From Dysidea avara (taxonomy: Eukaryota; Porifera; Demospongiae; Dictyoceratida; Dysideidae), in assembly GCF_963678975.1 (NCBI RefSeq), contig NC_089279.1, positions 35,221,297 through 35,285,296 on the forward strand: a stretch of DNA of 64,000 nucleotides, in the 5' to 3' direction. Made by a program: the position numbers and the translations under genes. This document shows, one piece after another, positions 31,204 to 46,104 of this stretch. Under the pieces are notes generated by a model. That model did not search any database, was not told the origin of the DNA, and saw only the letters and a program-made list of their open reading frames with translations. Every line of letters begins with the position of its first letter. The stretch's first letter is position 1.

Positions 31204-32812
31204 GTGAATGTGGATATGCCCAGAGACTTCACTTCACTACTTCTACCTCACCATCATCAGGGGATGATCTAGAATGATTCCTTTTACATACTGCTATAAT
31301 TATCTTTATGTAACTGAACAAAGTAAGTCAAGTTATGGGTTGCCAAGTACGTAATTGCTAATTGGAAACTGGAAAGGTCACATTTTCTAATGACTGCTTT
31401 ATTAGAACAGTTTGACTTCTTAGAATCCATTTCACAATCTTTGTAAGATTTTCTTCCTTTGCGGTTATATATGTAAACCATAGGCCTTGTCCCTCTCTAT
31501 ATTTACTTCTGAGGAATCAAAGTCACTTTCAATTCCTGCTATATAGCTATAACTTATACATGCTGCAAGTTTATAATAATTATTACAAGATAAACTGGAA
31601 CTCCCTCCCTCCCTACATATACCCCTGGGAGTTGCACCACCAGACATCCTGCTATTTCATAGCTAGGGTGCAGCATAAATTTGCAGTATATAGCTTGAGG
31701 TGTCTATACTCAATAGCTAGCTGTTGCAACCTATCAAGAGTGATACATGCATAAAAGAATACAATTATTTCCACTTTATGTAATTGATACAATAGGAGGA
31801 TGTTGAGATAGCAGTGCTCAAGTCAAACTCACACCTGCATGATCTTTTCTTAAAGCTATTATTATAATTCTTTTAGATGTTTTATAGACCAGTTGACTGT
31901 TCTATTAGAGTAATTCGGATCAGGTAATCGAAGTTCTCTCCTAAAGTATGATGTTTCTGTTAGCTGTTGTCCTTGGGCTACCTTTTATGTCTATGTTTAA
32001 TACAAATTAAGCATTTGTGTCTAGTACATGTATAGTAAACATTCAGTACCCAATATATCTGCCCTCGATATATAGTCCCATGCATCAGACTGCTGCAGTG
32101 GTCACATGTAATCATGCATGTTGAATTATTGTGCCATTATAATGTCTAATTGTGTGTTATGTACATTCCTTCCAGCCCTATCAAAACTTACTTCTGTACT
32201 TTGATTATTACTTAGAAGAGTATAGGTGGGAAATTAAAATTAACTATTTGTATAGGTATGTAACGCACACACGTACGTATTTGAGTGCAATTGGGGCATA
32301 TATAATGTGTATATACACATAACATTTAATACAAAATTGCATGAGGTGAAGCTGAGTGCAATTTTGGCTGTTACGAGCACAATTGTTCTCTAATCGTACT
32401 ACCTACTAATCATGACCACCCTGTAGTCCACTTCCATTCTTCTAGTTGTTCCACTTAGTTCTTATGTCAGCAAAATTGCTACTTTAAAAAATCATTCTTT
32501 GTTGCACTTAAAAGGCTACTATTGTCTGCCTATTTGATCGGTATTTCTTGGTGCATTTATTTGGTTTTCGCAACATTACTCAGTTTCTGTTATCTGATTG
32601 GCTGCTTTACAGTGCAATTCCATGTGATTCAGGGTAAACTATTTGGACTGAATGTACGGCAAACTAAATCACTATGTGTATTCAGTAGATTATGGGCCAG
32701 CCTATCTGAAAATCATCACACCATGCCAAGTATAAAATTTTAATAATGTTGCTATAATACTGTACAAAATCTAAAAGAAATTAGCATATGAGATACTTTC
32801 GATTGGCATAGC
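31204..32812. other. Unassigned sequence
   Basis: It aligns with about 53706-55385 in the next unit, with clearly more differences than the adjacent GPI regions show. A copy of the GACTGTTCTATTAGAGTA word is at about 31896. No gene is recognised. Confidence 0.6.
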
Positions 32813-33140
32813 TCATACCGGTGTTCCCAAGGATACTAGTTCAACTGAGCGCTCCAGAGTTTTGATTATGTCTTTAAAGCCATCATCCTCATCTATGCCT
32901 TTTTGAACCTCAATGACACGAGTGCTCAGGTGAGCAAAATCTGCAAACATTTTCTTTAAAGTTTCTGACCTGGATATCCATGCAGTCTCAGCCTGGCTAT
33001 AGCTAGCATCAGAATCAATGTCTTCTTGAAGGTCAACAGTATCAATATCTAGTTGGTTAATACAGGTCTCAATGGTATGGATATCTTTTTGAAATTGAGT
33101 CACTTGTTTGAAGAATCCCATGAGGCACTTGTCCACTGAG
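32813..33140 (-). pseudogene. Truncated helical-protein gene (last third only)
   Basis: It codes about 106 residues matching residues 262-367 of the intact protein at 55401-56504 with few changes. The upstream part is missing: at 33132 the sequence jumps directly to GAGACAGGTGTCTACGATACG, which in the other unit lies 2.3 kb away at 58072. A single deletion therefore removed the gene's 5' two thirds, its promoter and a LINE segment. Confidence 0.85.
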
Positions 33141-33660
33141 ACAGGTGTCTACGATACGATATTATATTGACCAACATTTGACTTGGTACATACCACCATG
33201 TGGAGTATGTTTTAAGGAGAGTTTGTGGCAAGCTATATTCGATCAATCGCCTTAAACCACTCACTATCAATGTGATGAAGCTATTGTATCAGGTACATAT
33301 TTTGCCAATAATTGATTATTGTGACACTGTGTGGATGCCTACTAATACTGGTCATTCTAAAAGACTAGAGGAAGACTTCATTCACGTTTTTCATCAATTT
33401 ACTGGCTCCTCTATGTGTAATCTCACTTTGGCTGAACATTGTAGATTTCATACTGCCATGCAAGTTTATAATATCTTAACAAAGTTGTTACCTTCCTATG
33501 CATACCACATTCAAATCTGCAATGTCTGTTATAGGCCGTACAGGGTGCAATTCACATCATTTGTATGTGTCTGCCATGCACTTAAACTATGGAAAGCATA
33601 GCCTCTATTATTGTAGCACGACTATCTGGAACAGTCTGCCACCTCATTAACTGAAATGAA
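33141..33660 (+). pseudogene. LINE reverse transcriptase C-terminal fragment
   Basis: The frame RRVCGKLYSINRLKPL, LYQVHILPIIDYCDTVW and the following helix are typical of the post-catalytic (thumb) region of Jockey/CR1-type RTs. The fragment is shared with 58070-58590, where more upstream RT is kept. It ends before an AATAAAG-like tail near 33800. Confidence 0.75.
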
Positions 33661-34654
33661 GTCATTAATAGCATTAAACTAGCTTATTTAAGTTATATTT
33701 AATATTGTTGTATGCATGTACCTTTGTTAATGTACAGGGCACAGCTGAAAAACAGCTTTAGCTGATGCTGTCTCCCGGTTTAAATAACAAGGGGAAAAAA
33801 AGGAATAAAGCCACAATTATTATAACTTAAATTTAGCCAGAGGTGGTATGACTTAAGGTTCTTTGTACAAGACCCAATGTCTTGTACATTTTACTTAAAA
33901 CACTTAGTGTAACTCCGAGATATTTATGTAATTGTTTAGTGATGACTGTATGTTAATAATTATCCTCAGTTTTTTCCAGAGAGAAAAACTTGGATGATTA
34001 TATGCAATGGTCCCACGCTACTGGATGAACATCAGCAGATTGAAAGCCAGCCTAGGGATAGATGCTGGTGTGGTGAATATCTTTTATTTATTTTTATTTT
34101 TTTAATGTTATTTAAACAGGGAGACAGCATCAGCAAAAGTTGTTTTTCAGCTGTGCCCTTTATCCACATGTGCTGATCAAACTATAATATGACTAGCTAA
34201 TACACAGTCAGGGAAACATCAATCCTTTCCTATTGGTGGTGGTATGACATACATAATAATTATGGTGTTTTGTTGGTTTTCACCGTTTTTCAGCCTCAGT
34301 ATAAACGTGATTTTGGTGAACGCTAAGATTGATAGTTGGTTGCATTGTCTGCATGTGAATGTGATCACCAACTAAACTTTACTTTCGTGCAAGACCCTTG
34401 CTGCTTCAAGGCAAATAAAGTACTGTTAACCTTCCCATGTACATCGAGTAGCTTTATTGGATAGTGTGTATGTGTTATGTCGATGCTGCCAGCCTGCAGT
34501 CCTCATGGTGGACATAGTAACACATCACTTGTAGGTGATGTGGCTAATGGCAGCACTCCTGACTCTGCCGTGTGGTGGAGACCTGGGGACTTCCTTGTGT
34601 TTACCTTGCAGGCCAACAAGAGGGCCAAGCTGCCTAACTATTTCCCTCCTTTAG
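33661..34654. other. Unassigned sequence
   Basis: It aligns with 58590-59530. A small open frame (34477-34710) is disrupted in the other unit, so it is unlikely to be coding. Confidence 0.55.
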
Positions 34655-36768
<2,114 letters not shown>

Positions 36769-37671
36769 TGACTGTAGCATACCTTGTGTGTGTGTGCACA
36801 CACATGTGCATGTACACACATATCCAGTATGAGAAATGCTGTAGTAACTTCTGGACAATTGACAAGTAGCAATTCACAAATGAACTAGTCGCACATGATT
36901 ACTGGATTTAGTTACTGCTGGCATCCAAGTGTATGTTCTATTAGAGTATTGTGGTCTTGTATTAGTTAAGCCTATAACTGACCAGTCCAATATTCTACTG
37001 CCATGTCATTCATTTTACATGACAAAGGAGCTTGGGTCAGGGCACAACAAAATATGTGATAAAAATGTGCGTAACCGGAGTTCTCCAAGGAAAGTTAAAA
37101 TTGAGCGGCTGAGTAGGGCACACTGTTTGAGGCTAATTAGTGTGAATGTGCTTAACATAAATATTGGTGATGTTATAGTATTTTGTGTTTGGAAAACTTC
37201 TAGAAATTCCTTTTTCTGAGCTATGGGCACAGGATTATAAAATGAAAACCTGGACATAGTAAACTCTGACTTTCAAGCTGAGTACCTTAGAAAAAGAATT
37301 GCTACTAAACCCTTACCAGATGTCAGCTTTCAGCACAGGTTGGTCTAAAAAGTATCCCACCCCACAGAGCAAAGTACAAAACAAGGTGTGTGGTCATATT
37401 ATTATGGTGATGGTGGTTTCTGAATCTACAACAAATGGAGCAAAGTAAGACTTAAATTTTGCTAAGGGGAGTCGCTTAGCACAATAATAGTTGACTGGAT
37501 CATAAACAGAAGGACAGTCTTTATGCAGTAGACTATCTGACATGCCACAAGAAATGGTAGTAAAGTGCTAGCCATCATTATAACCACTGCCATAATAGTG
37601 CTGTAGGTAAGGTGTGACATACTGCACAGTATAGCAGATACCTTATCCAGACAACCTAGTGTTCAGATAAC
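36769..37671. other. Unassigned sequence after the GPI remnant
   Basis: It aligns with 61220-62225. It includes a short TG/CA patch (about 36785-36820) where the other unit has a long (TG)n. No gene is seen. Confidence 0.6.
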
Positions 37672-37680
37672 TGAAAAATC

Positions 37681-38376
37681 GGGTAGTTGGAAAAGGCGGA
37701 TACGGTCGGACGCGGACACGGACGCGGACATTTTCAAAAAGCACTTTTACATTTATGTAACAGTTATTTTTCATACCTAATGCTGTTTTTACAGCAGTCT
37801 TCGCTTCGAGACCCAGGCGTCGATCCTTTCATAGCGCTTATCCATTTATAAGCGCACGTGCGAAGGACTAGACCAGCACTCCACAGCATGCCAAAGACCA
37901 TAATGGTGTTGTACACATGTTCTAAAGTCTAATACAGAGTTATATAGTTGTAGAGATTAGCTTGTATTCCCCATGCAACTTAGCTTAGCAGGCCAAATCC
38001 ACAATCTTACGCCTTTTAGTATAAGGCGCAGGCGCTTATACCGAGTGTTGAGGATTTCAACATGATTTCAAGGACCTGGCCTACGAGATTAAGTTGGGAC
38101 ATGCTAGATTAATCTCTGTGACTCTGAATTAGATTTCTAGAGCACGTATACAACACTATAATGGTCTTTAGAGTGCTAGTCTATCCTTCGCACGTGCGCT
38201 TATAAATGGATAAGCGCTATGAAAAGATCGACGCCTGGGTCTGGAGGCGAAGACTGCTGTAAAAACAGCGTTAGGTATGAAAAATAACTGTTATATAAAT
38301 GTAAAAGTCCTTTTTGAAAATGTCCGCGTCCGCGTCCGTGTCCGCGTCCGACCGTACCCGCCTTTTCCAACTACCC
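37681..38376. mobile_element. Mutator-like MITE, 696 bases
   Basis: An exact 9-base duplication TGAAAAATC (37672-37680 and 38377-38385) brackets ends GGGTAGTTGGAAAAGGCGG / CCTTTTCCAACTACCC. The inverted repeats exceed 200 bases and include GGACGCGGACACGGACGCGG. The other unit has the empty site (about 62232, AACTGAATAGTCTGTAATTC). Long repeats and a 9-base duplication fit the MULE superfamily. There is no coding frame. Confidence 0.88.
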
Positions 38377-38385
38377 TGAAAAATC

Positions 38386-39779
38386 TGTAATTCTGAAGTG
38401 GTGTATATGCTGTAAACATTACATTGATGTCTTACGTATTAGGAGAGGTACTAATGGTTAAGGATATTTTTTTTAATACTTGGATAGTAAAATTGGTACC
38501 TGAGTACTCATTAAGATCTTGTGACATGTAATCAACAAGTAATCATATAATAATATTATGAAGAGACTGCAGAGTTTGACTAGTGTAATTTGGTGCATAC
38601 ATATTACACTAACATGAGTATCATATCCTGTTACTTGAAAATTTTGTAAACCAGTCCGGTATATAACATGCCACATGGGTATGACTATATAAAAGTAGCT
38701 AGTATTCATGCATAGTCAATCGTTAACTCTAGTGGATACCGGTAGCTACTAAAAATCCACAATTGTTTCAGCCCTAATTCATAATACCGTATTTACAATG
38801 TTGCTGCATTTTAATAGTGGCTGTACTGTGTCCTTAAATAAAAGTATAAACAGGATCCTTAAGTAAAAAATGCTGTGGATATTATTGAAGTCCTGTAGGA
38901 CATTTGTTCTAGATTATGAAGGTAAATAAAGTAGGCTATCCTGCAGTATTATTTTCAGTAAGGAAAGACATCCTATACATTCTGTGTCTGGAGGCCTAAG
39001 TATGTCAGTTCAAACTTGGTCTTCCTTATAACAGTCATTATTTGATAACAGTATAGTTAAGTGTAACAATCATTGTAAACTCATTTCATTCAAAGTAAAA
39101 TCTAAACTCGAAAAAACTAGTCGTGGTCAGCCATCTGAATGTCAATAATCACAATATTTACCTGGTTAGCTGTGGCATTACCCTTAATTAGTTCATGAAA
39201 TTGATGTGATGACTATTCATACTTAACCACTACTCGATACTCAAAAATAATGTAGCCCTTATTTTCAAAATCAATTGTGGCACCACTCAAGTGTGCAGCA
39301 ACTTAGTATTGAAGGTGCAGCATTTAGCCAAGGAAATACAGTATTTGATAAAAGAAATAATGTATTTACATAGAGTAGTTCATTTAATATGGCTGCCTAA
39401 TGTTAAAAAATTGATTTGCCACTATTCAGGGACAATGATTAAAGCATACATATATTAAGCGGCTCTCTCAAGTGCACTGACTATTTAGAATATATCAGAT
39501 ACTGTATTCAATACTGCCATCAAATTATTATACACAGTGCAAACTGTTTTGTGGCTATGGTGATATTCTTGGCATATGCTTGTAATTAGCAGTGGTTATC
39601 ATTAGGAAAAGTGCTAAGTCATCAATTTTTAACATATTAAAGTTAGGAGATTTGGTACAAGCACATTTGACATGAGCTATATGTACTCTACAATGAAGTA
39701 CGTAGTTACATACTACAGTATGTGCATAACATTATGTGTGTGTGTGTGTGTAAAGTTTGTTGCCAAAATGACATATGTA
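38386..39779. other. Unassigned sequence
   Basis: It aligns with 62237-63805 up to about 38770. After that no counterpart is inside the window. No gene is seen. Confidence 0.6.
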
Positions 39780-41156
39780 TTAGCAACACTTTCGGCATAT
39801 TTTTTTATTGTCTGTTAGGTGTTTCACCACTTCCTTTTGTAAATTCACTAGGCCTGCTAAGTTTTCCACGTCAAATATGTGTGAAGTCGCAGCATTGTCT
39901 CCCTTGATACACTCCAATTCATCTAGGTTGATGTTGTTGCCAATGCCAATTGACACCACACTAACTTTACCTCCAAACTGGTTCAGGCACTTTGTGGCAG
40001 TACACACATTTTCTCCTGAATTAGACCGACCATCAGTGAGAAATATTACATCAATTAGTGCATTGTCTTCATCATAATACCCACATGTACGCTGTAGTAT
40101 TTTATCACAAGCACATCGGATTGCATCACCAGAACGGGTTTTTGGACCATGACGATATGAAATACTAGATATTGCTGCAAAGAGTTTACCACGATCAGCT
40201 TGATTGCAATTGAAACAAATGTCCCTTTGTATCTTATCACCATATGTCATCACTCCAAACTTAGTGTACCCACAAAAAAGTGGAACCAGTTTACTTAACG
40301 TTTCTGTCATCAAATCAAAGTTTGCTTTTCCAATACTTCCTGATGTGTCCAATATAAGCAAAATGTACCGTTTCTTCGTGCCTTGTCTTCTATAGCGATA
40401 GTGACGATAATTTCTAATGTTTATTAAGTGACCATCTATATCAAATGGCTCTGGGGTTTTGTTTTTGTCTAGTTGATCAGCATTGTCTTCAAAAATTGAT
40501 GATGTTGGGTTTTTATTCACTGGACTTTCTTTACTGTTTCTTCGAGTAACTGTTGATAATGCACATTTTTGTTAGTTATTACTTATAATTACTATCTGTT
40601 TACCTCGAGGGCATATTTCTGTGCTTGGTGATCCACATATTGCTGATATGCTTCTACTACTTCTGTTTAGTGGAACCACAATACCATCAGTCCGTGGAAC
40701 CACACCATTAAAGTCAGCAGTAACACCTTCACTTTGATCACCATTATTTAGGTTAATAGTTTGATACGTTGATGAACCCAAGTCCAGTGCCTCAATGAAG
40801 AGCTTTGCCTGTTCTTGCAAGGTTGGTTCACCTTCAACAGATACATAACATTCAATATTGTTTTGCACTTAATCAAACAGATCATACTTACAAACAGTTC
40901 TACTGTCTTCCTGTGTACACTTGTCACCATCTTTTCGAGTTCTTATTTCCCTAAAGCTTCTGCTAGTTGGACAATTTGAATTGTGTAGTGGTTTACCAGT
41001 CTTAGTCCAGCTACTCCAGGAGCCATAGAAACATGAAGAGCAATGAGTGAACAATTCTGGTTGTATTACCCTCAGGAAGGAATCACATGGTAGTTGTGAA
41101 TCCACCACATCAGTCAGTGATACAACAAGTATCAGGAGTAGAGTAATCTTCCGCAT
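39780..41156 (-). CDS. Secreted TSP1 and von Willebrand A domain protein, three exons
   Basis: Exons on the minus strand: 41156-40892, 40831-40604, 40549-39780. The introns are 60 and 54 bases, GT-AG, and phases agree; joined frame 420 residues. The ATG opens a signal peptide (MRKITLLLILVVSL, then TDVVDSQ). Residues 35-88 resemble a thrombospondin type 1 repeat (FYGSWSSWT, CPTSRSFREIRTRK, a closing Cys rebuilt by the splice). A Ser/Asn-rich middle follows. Residues 225-410 form a vWA domain with the metal-ion (MIDAS) motif DTSGS at 232-236 and a later FLTDGRSNSG segment. Such proteins act outside the cell, binding matrix or other ligands; the partner is unknown. It lies opposite to GPI and shows no lesion. 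Confidence 0.87.
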
Positions 41157-42613
41157 CTCGATTGGTTATAGTGTTTAGCATGGTAGTGGCCCTAACTTTA
41201 TAAGTGCTTCAGGAATTGATGTATTTGTAAACATGGTATTCAGTAGTCTGAGTCAGATTTCTTGTCTAATAAATATATGTCAACCATTCTATTTTGTAAA
41301 CAGGCTGTCTGTATTAGGTAGACATGACATTTGATTTATTTGAGAAGAGTTGTTCTTGAGTAATTGCTGGGATTCCCATGCTATTAAGCTATGCCACATC
41401 AAACATGACCCAAAATATTGTGTGATGCTTGCAATTGCAGATGCAAGCTTGATGGACCACTCTTTACATAACCTTATATGTAGAGAAGGATAGTGTTACT
41501 GTGTGTGCATGTGTGTGTATCTTGGCAGGCCTAGCTGTATGTGTAAATCTTATGCGTGCATTCATCTTTGGGAGTTACCGTAGTGTAGGATGATCAGAAT
41601 TATTTGAGACATTATGTCTACGTATGTGAAGATCTATAAACTTGAGTTGATGTCAAGGCACAACTGAAGTAATTGCTGACGTCACCTATGGTTTTTAAAT
41701 CCTTAAAGATGCGTTTTTTAGACAACGGTGTACAAACAGTGAGTTAGTATGCACCACTATGACAAAATTACTGATAGGCTTCTTTAAGTATTAGCCATCT
41801 GATCACAGCCAGCACAGGAAGCAGGCACAACCTGGCTGAAATTTGTACCTTAAAAGTGCATGTGTCACTTTGCTTGGTGCCATTTTGATCAATATAAAAT
41901 TACCACCAATTGTCCACAGTTGCATTAGTGCATATCTCAATATGTGGTTGTAAACAAGAACTGCATGGTGTCTTACCCTGTCAACAGGTTTGTAAAGATA
42001 TCAAACTACTAAAAACAGCCTTACATACAAAAATGTTATGTCTGTGTAATGCAGACAGCTTGTTTACGTAATGCATAGCAGCAAATATTATGGTCATACT
42101 GCTATAGGAGGAATTAAATTTTATCTTGGCTATTATACTTTTCAATAGTTGGTAGACATTTGTCTAAGGCAACATGGTTTAGATGTTGATGTGTGCTGCA
42201 CATAGGTTGCCTGGATCCCTTAAAACAGACCTCTACATGTTATCAACCTGAGAATTTTTAGCCTAGATCAGTACAGTCAGTGCTGGTCACTCTAATAACA
42301 ATAACAGTAGAATACTGTATAGTAAGTAGTAGGGAATACTAGGGATCATGAAGGTTTGGGCTTTTCAGTCTGGCCACAAACATTGCCCTAAAATCACTTA
42401 AATCAGCCTCATAATTTACAACTTGGCAGTATTTGTTAGGTACTAACAGGCCAAAAAATGCCTGCAAAGTGCTTCCAATCTATTCTGTGGAACATTTTTT
42501 TTGACTGATTAGCTAACTCCAGCCAAGTACAACTTCCTAGGGTTAAAGATATAGGCTTGATTTCTTCACTGTTCAATGTTGCTTCAGCCTGAAATGTGCC
42601 TCATTACCAACTG
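41157..42613. other. Unassigned sequence with decayed repeat
   Basis: Upstream flank of the vWA gene; the promoter is expected just after 41160 but no clear TATA box stands out. From about 42330 to 42600 there is a diverged copy of the TAGGGATCATG / GGCTTGATTTCTTCACTG parts of the tetranucleotide-bearing element. Confidence 0.5.
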
Positions 42614-43037
42614 CCAGTGTTGGCAAGTTACTTTGTAAAAGTAACTAGTTACATATTACATATTACTTGCAACTGAACTATTTAGTTATAGTTACATATT
42701 ACCCATAAAATAAAGTAACTATAATAATATTACATATTATATTACTTTGTATCCACAGCCTTAAGCTGTCACGTGTGAAACCACCACCTTATCACGTGGC
42801 ATGATTGTGTTGTTGGATAATGTGCAAATCTTGGTTATAAGTAAGAAGCTGGTGAATAAGCTTCATTCAGTAGGCTTCGTTACTTCGTTGTGGCTAGGCG
42901 TTACTCAGAGGATAACTAACAAGATTAGTAACTTCGTTACTTGTAGTAATAATATTACATAATATTAGACTGGTTACAGTAACTATGTTACTTAGGTAAC
43001 GCGTTACATTTGTAAGTAAAGTAGCTTGAGTTATAGT
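42614..43037. mobile_element. Probable hAT-like non-autonomous element
   Basis: The ends are rich in inverted GTAACTAGTTAC / GTAACGCGTTAC words (AAGTTACTTTGTAAAAGTAAC at the left, TTTGTAAGTAAAGTAGCTT at the right). This is a pattern common to hAT MITEs in animals. Exact ends and duplication were not resolved. Confidence 0.4.
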
Positions 43038-43079
43038 ACCTGTTTTTATAGCATATTTCGTTATATTATTATTATTATT

Positions 43080-43755
43080 ATATTGTGTTAAGTACAGAAC
43101 TCAGATTGAGTATTATATGTACAAATTCACAATGTTGTTCTTAAATTGATTAAAAGATTCTGCTTTAACTACCGATGATGGTAAACTGTTCCACATAGTA
43201 ATAGTTGATGGAAAAAATGAGAATTTGTAGGAGTCAACTCTGGTTGCTGGCTGAGAAAGCTTGTAAGAGTGACCACGGAGGGTACTGTATAAGTTTGAAT
43301 ATGTTAGGGGTAAGCTATGCTGCACATACACAAGACCATTAATTATTTTATACATCATCATCAATTTTTGCTGGTTTCTTCTTACATAGAGAGTGGGCCA
43401 GTCTAGTTGGTGTAACATATTTGTAACGCTCTCATATCTACCATAGCAATTCATAGTAAATCTAGCTGCTCTTCTTTGAATAGCTTCAATGTGTTGTATA
43501 TCCCTCTGACAGTGAGGTGCCCAGATGGTACATGCATATTCTAGAATGAGTCTTACAAGGGTTTTGTAAAGAGAACTTTTCACCCTAGTTGGGCAGTTGT
43601 TTAAATTTCGTCGCAGGAATCCAAGTACTGAGTTTGCTTTGTTTGATATGATTTGAATATGATCTGTCCACTTTAACTTATTATTCAAGGTAACCCCTAA
43701 ATATTTGGCTTGCTGTACTTCACGTATCTGTGCTTTGAATGAGATACCAATTGTT
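43080..43755 (-). pseudogene. Jockey/CR1-type LINE 3' end
   Basis: The 191-residue minus-strand frame (43688-43113), extended upstream by AKYLGVTLNNKLKWTDH, is the RT thumb region: VLGFLRRNL, LVRLILEYACTIWAPH, IEAIQRRAARF and TMWNSLPSSVV. It is followed by an (ATA)n tail at 43060-43080, typical of CR1/Jockey 3' ends. It is cut off at 43748-43755, where a different LINE on the plus strand begins. This is the border between two duplicated units. Confidence 0.85.
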
Positions 43756-44530
43756 TAGAGGTTCGAAATGGCTTGAGGCAAGGTTGCACCATGGCACCAA
43801 CTTTATTCAACATCTATTTTAATGCAATGGTGACCAGGTGGCGTAGTCAGAGTGGAGAGGCTGGAGTGCCTATTTTGTACAAACATAGTAGAAAGCTGGT
43901 GGGAGATCGAACTGCAAAGTCTAGGTTATTGAAAGTACAGGTGACTAAGTCACAGTTCGCTGATGACCTTGCTTTGTATGCTGTAACTTGTACAGCCTTT
44001 GAATCAGTTTGTAAGAGATTTGTACAAGCGGCAAGTTTTTATGGTCTGACTGTTAGCTTACCTAAGCCAAAAGGTTTGGCGGTGGGAGCCGCAGTTGGTG
44101 AGGGTGATAATTCCCCAGTGGCGGTGAGATGGAAATGGTGAGAGATTTTACTTATTTAGGTTCCAAGTTGTCTAGTGATGGTGAGATCACTGCAGAGGTT
44201 AGCTGTAAAATTGCTAAGGCTTCCAAAGCCTTTGGTTGCTTGAGGGTACCGATCTTCCTCAATCGCACTCTGTCCATTAATACTAAGAGAGCTGTCTATA
44301 AGGCTGTGGTGATTTATACTTTGCTATATGGAGCAGAGACGTGGACTCTGGAAGCTCCTGATGTGAGAAGGCTAACCACATTTCACAACCGTTGTGTACG
44401 AACAATTTTGGGTGTGTCTAAATTCCAACAATGGCAAAGCCATATTACTACCCAACAGATATCTGGACAATTTGGCCTGTATTGGTCGATAGCTGATTTT
44501 ATTTTGGATCAAAGGCTGCGGTGGCTTGGT
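43748..44530 (+). pseudogene. LINE reverse transcriptase fragment (copy 3 side)
   Basis: Nearly identical to 21057-21850: LRQGCTMAPTLFNIYFNAMVTRW, FADDLALY, YLGSKLSSDG, LLYGAETW. It lacks the stop present at 21147 but has a short deletion near 44120 that shifts the frame. It starts abruptly inside the RT at the unit boundary and leads into GPI copy 3. Confidence 0.88.
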
Positions 44531-45844
44531 CACCTGGGCGTGTGTGTAGTGTGTGTGTGTACATGTGCATATACATGTGTGCGTGTGTGTGTGTGTACGT
44601 GCGCACGCATCTACGTGCATGCATGTCTACCTATTTGCAGGTATGGACAATTTCAAGAGGTTACTGGCTGGAGCACATGCAATGTTATGTATCAATCACT
44701 ACTACACTGTGATGACATTCCTTATGTATTTCAGGACAATCATTTCAAGACAGCTGCAATGGAGAAGAACGTAAGCACAACATAGTCACCATTGTGTATT
44801 AAATACAACAGAGCACACAATACACCACACTTGTAGCTCTGTTAAGACTAGTATGTATATCATGTATTGTGTATGTACTGTTGTTAGGTTCCCATGATTA
44901 ATCGGCATGTTGGGGGTGTGGTACAACAACTTTTTTGGAGCTCAAAGTCACTCACTCCTGCCATATGATCAGGTACTGTCTTCATTGCTGCCTTATTTGA
45001 CGTTTCCCTCATATAGTACCTCCATCGCTTTGCTGCCTAATTCCAGCAGGTTAGTATATTAGTATACAATGAACTGGGAGCATGATTTACATGTGTTCTG
45101 ATTTTCCAGATACTTTTGGACCACATTAGGAACATCACTGTTTGGATTTTCAAGTTGACTGGAAAGGTGTAGTATACACAACACTTAAGGAGTAAAATTT
45201 GCTGCTTACTACTTTATAAAAATTAAAACCCACAATCAATAGTACCGAGTAGGTGTATAAAAGTCATATCACTACTTACATTTGACATACAAATATATTC
45301 TAAATGATTCTAATCATTAAAATTGAATTTTTTGGAGAAGGTCATACACTTTTGGAGACCTTTCAATGTCTGAACCAACACTGTAGTTATCCATAAAGAA
45401 GCTCAGGTGTTTATTTTAATGATTCTGAACCCAATGTTTGGTGCCTATCCAAGTGTTTATTCTTAGTGTGTATGTATGTGGGAAGTGAGAATGCTGATCT
45501 AGATTTGCAGTTTAGAATCTTCAGTAAAACATGATGTCTATCTGGACACTATTGTATTCTGGTGGACAAACAATTTTGTACTGATGTTAAATAACCCTGG
45601 TACTTAGCCATTCAGTTCCTGGCGTTTATTTCATAGTATTCACTAGCGGTATGGCTATAGTGATGGTGGTGCTTGGAATCTCTGCTTGAACATAAAGCAA
45701 ACCATGCAACTACATGTAGGATCAAGTAGTCACCTGATCTGGGATTTTTTCTGCATTCAATGGAGTTTCTACATAGGCTTCTCTGTGACTAGGCATCAGT
45801 GGGAAAGGTTGTACATAAGTAGACCTGTAAAATTACTATGTACA

Positions 45845-46085
45845 CAAGTATAAGGAAAAATTAGGAATTTATCACAGAAAAAAGTTGGGAAACAAGGAAG
45901 GTCACCTACACCAGCAGATGTACTAGTGAACATTTAATCCCTATACCCATGTGCAGTGACTGAAGTAGAGATTTAATGATCACTAGTATATCTGCAGGTG
46001 TAGGCGACCTCCCTTGTGTTTCCCAACTTTTTCTTCTATGATCCCTAACTGAACTTAAAATTCCTAATTTTTCCTTATACTTGTT
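45845..46085. repeat. Foldback palindrome in GPI copy 3
   Basis: Counterpart of 23162-23400 with small differences, such as AACTTAAAATTCC kept on the right arm here. Confidence 0.8.
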
Positions 46086-46104
46086 TTTTTTACTTTTTGT
46101 AATT

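Noticed and set aside
40869..40930. A 24-base intron in the vWA gene
   Set aside because: A GT-AG pair 24 bases apart exists, but it would destroy the last TSP1 Cys. The 60-base alternative keeps frame and Cys and is a normal size.
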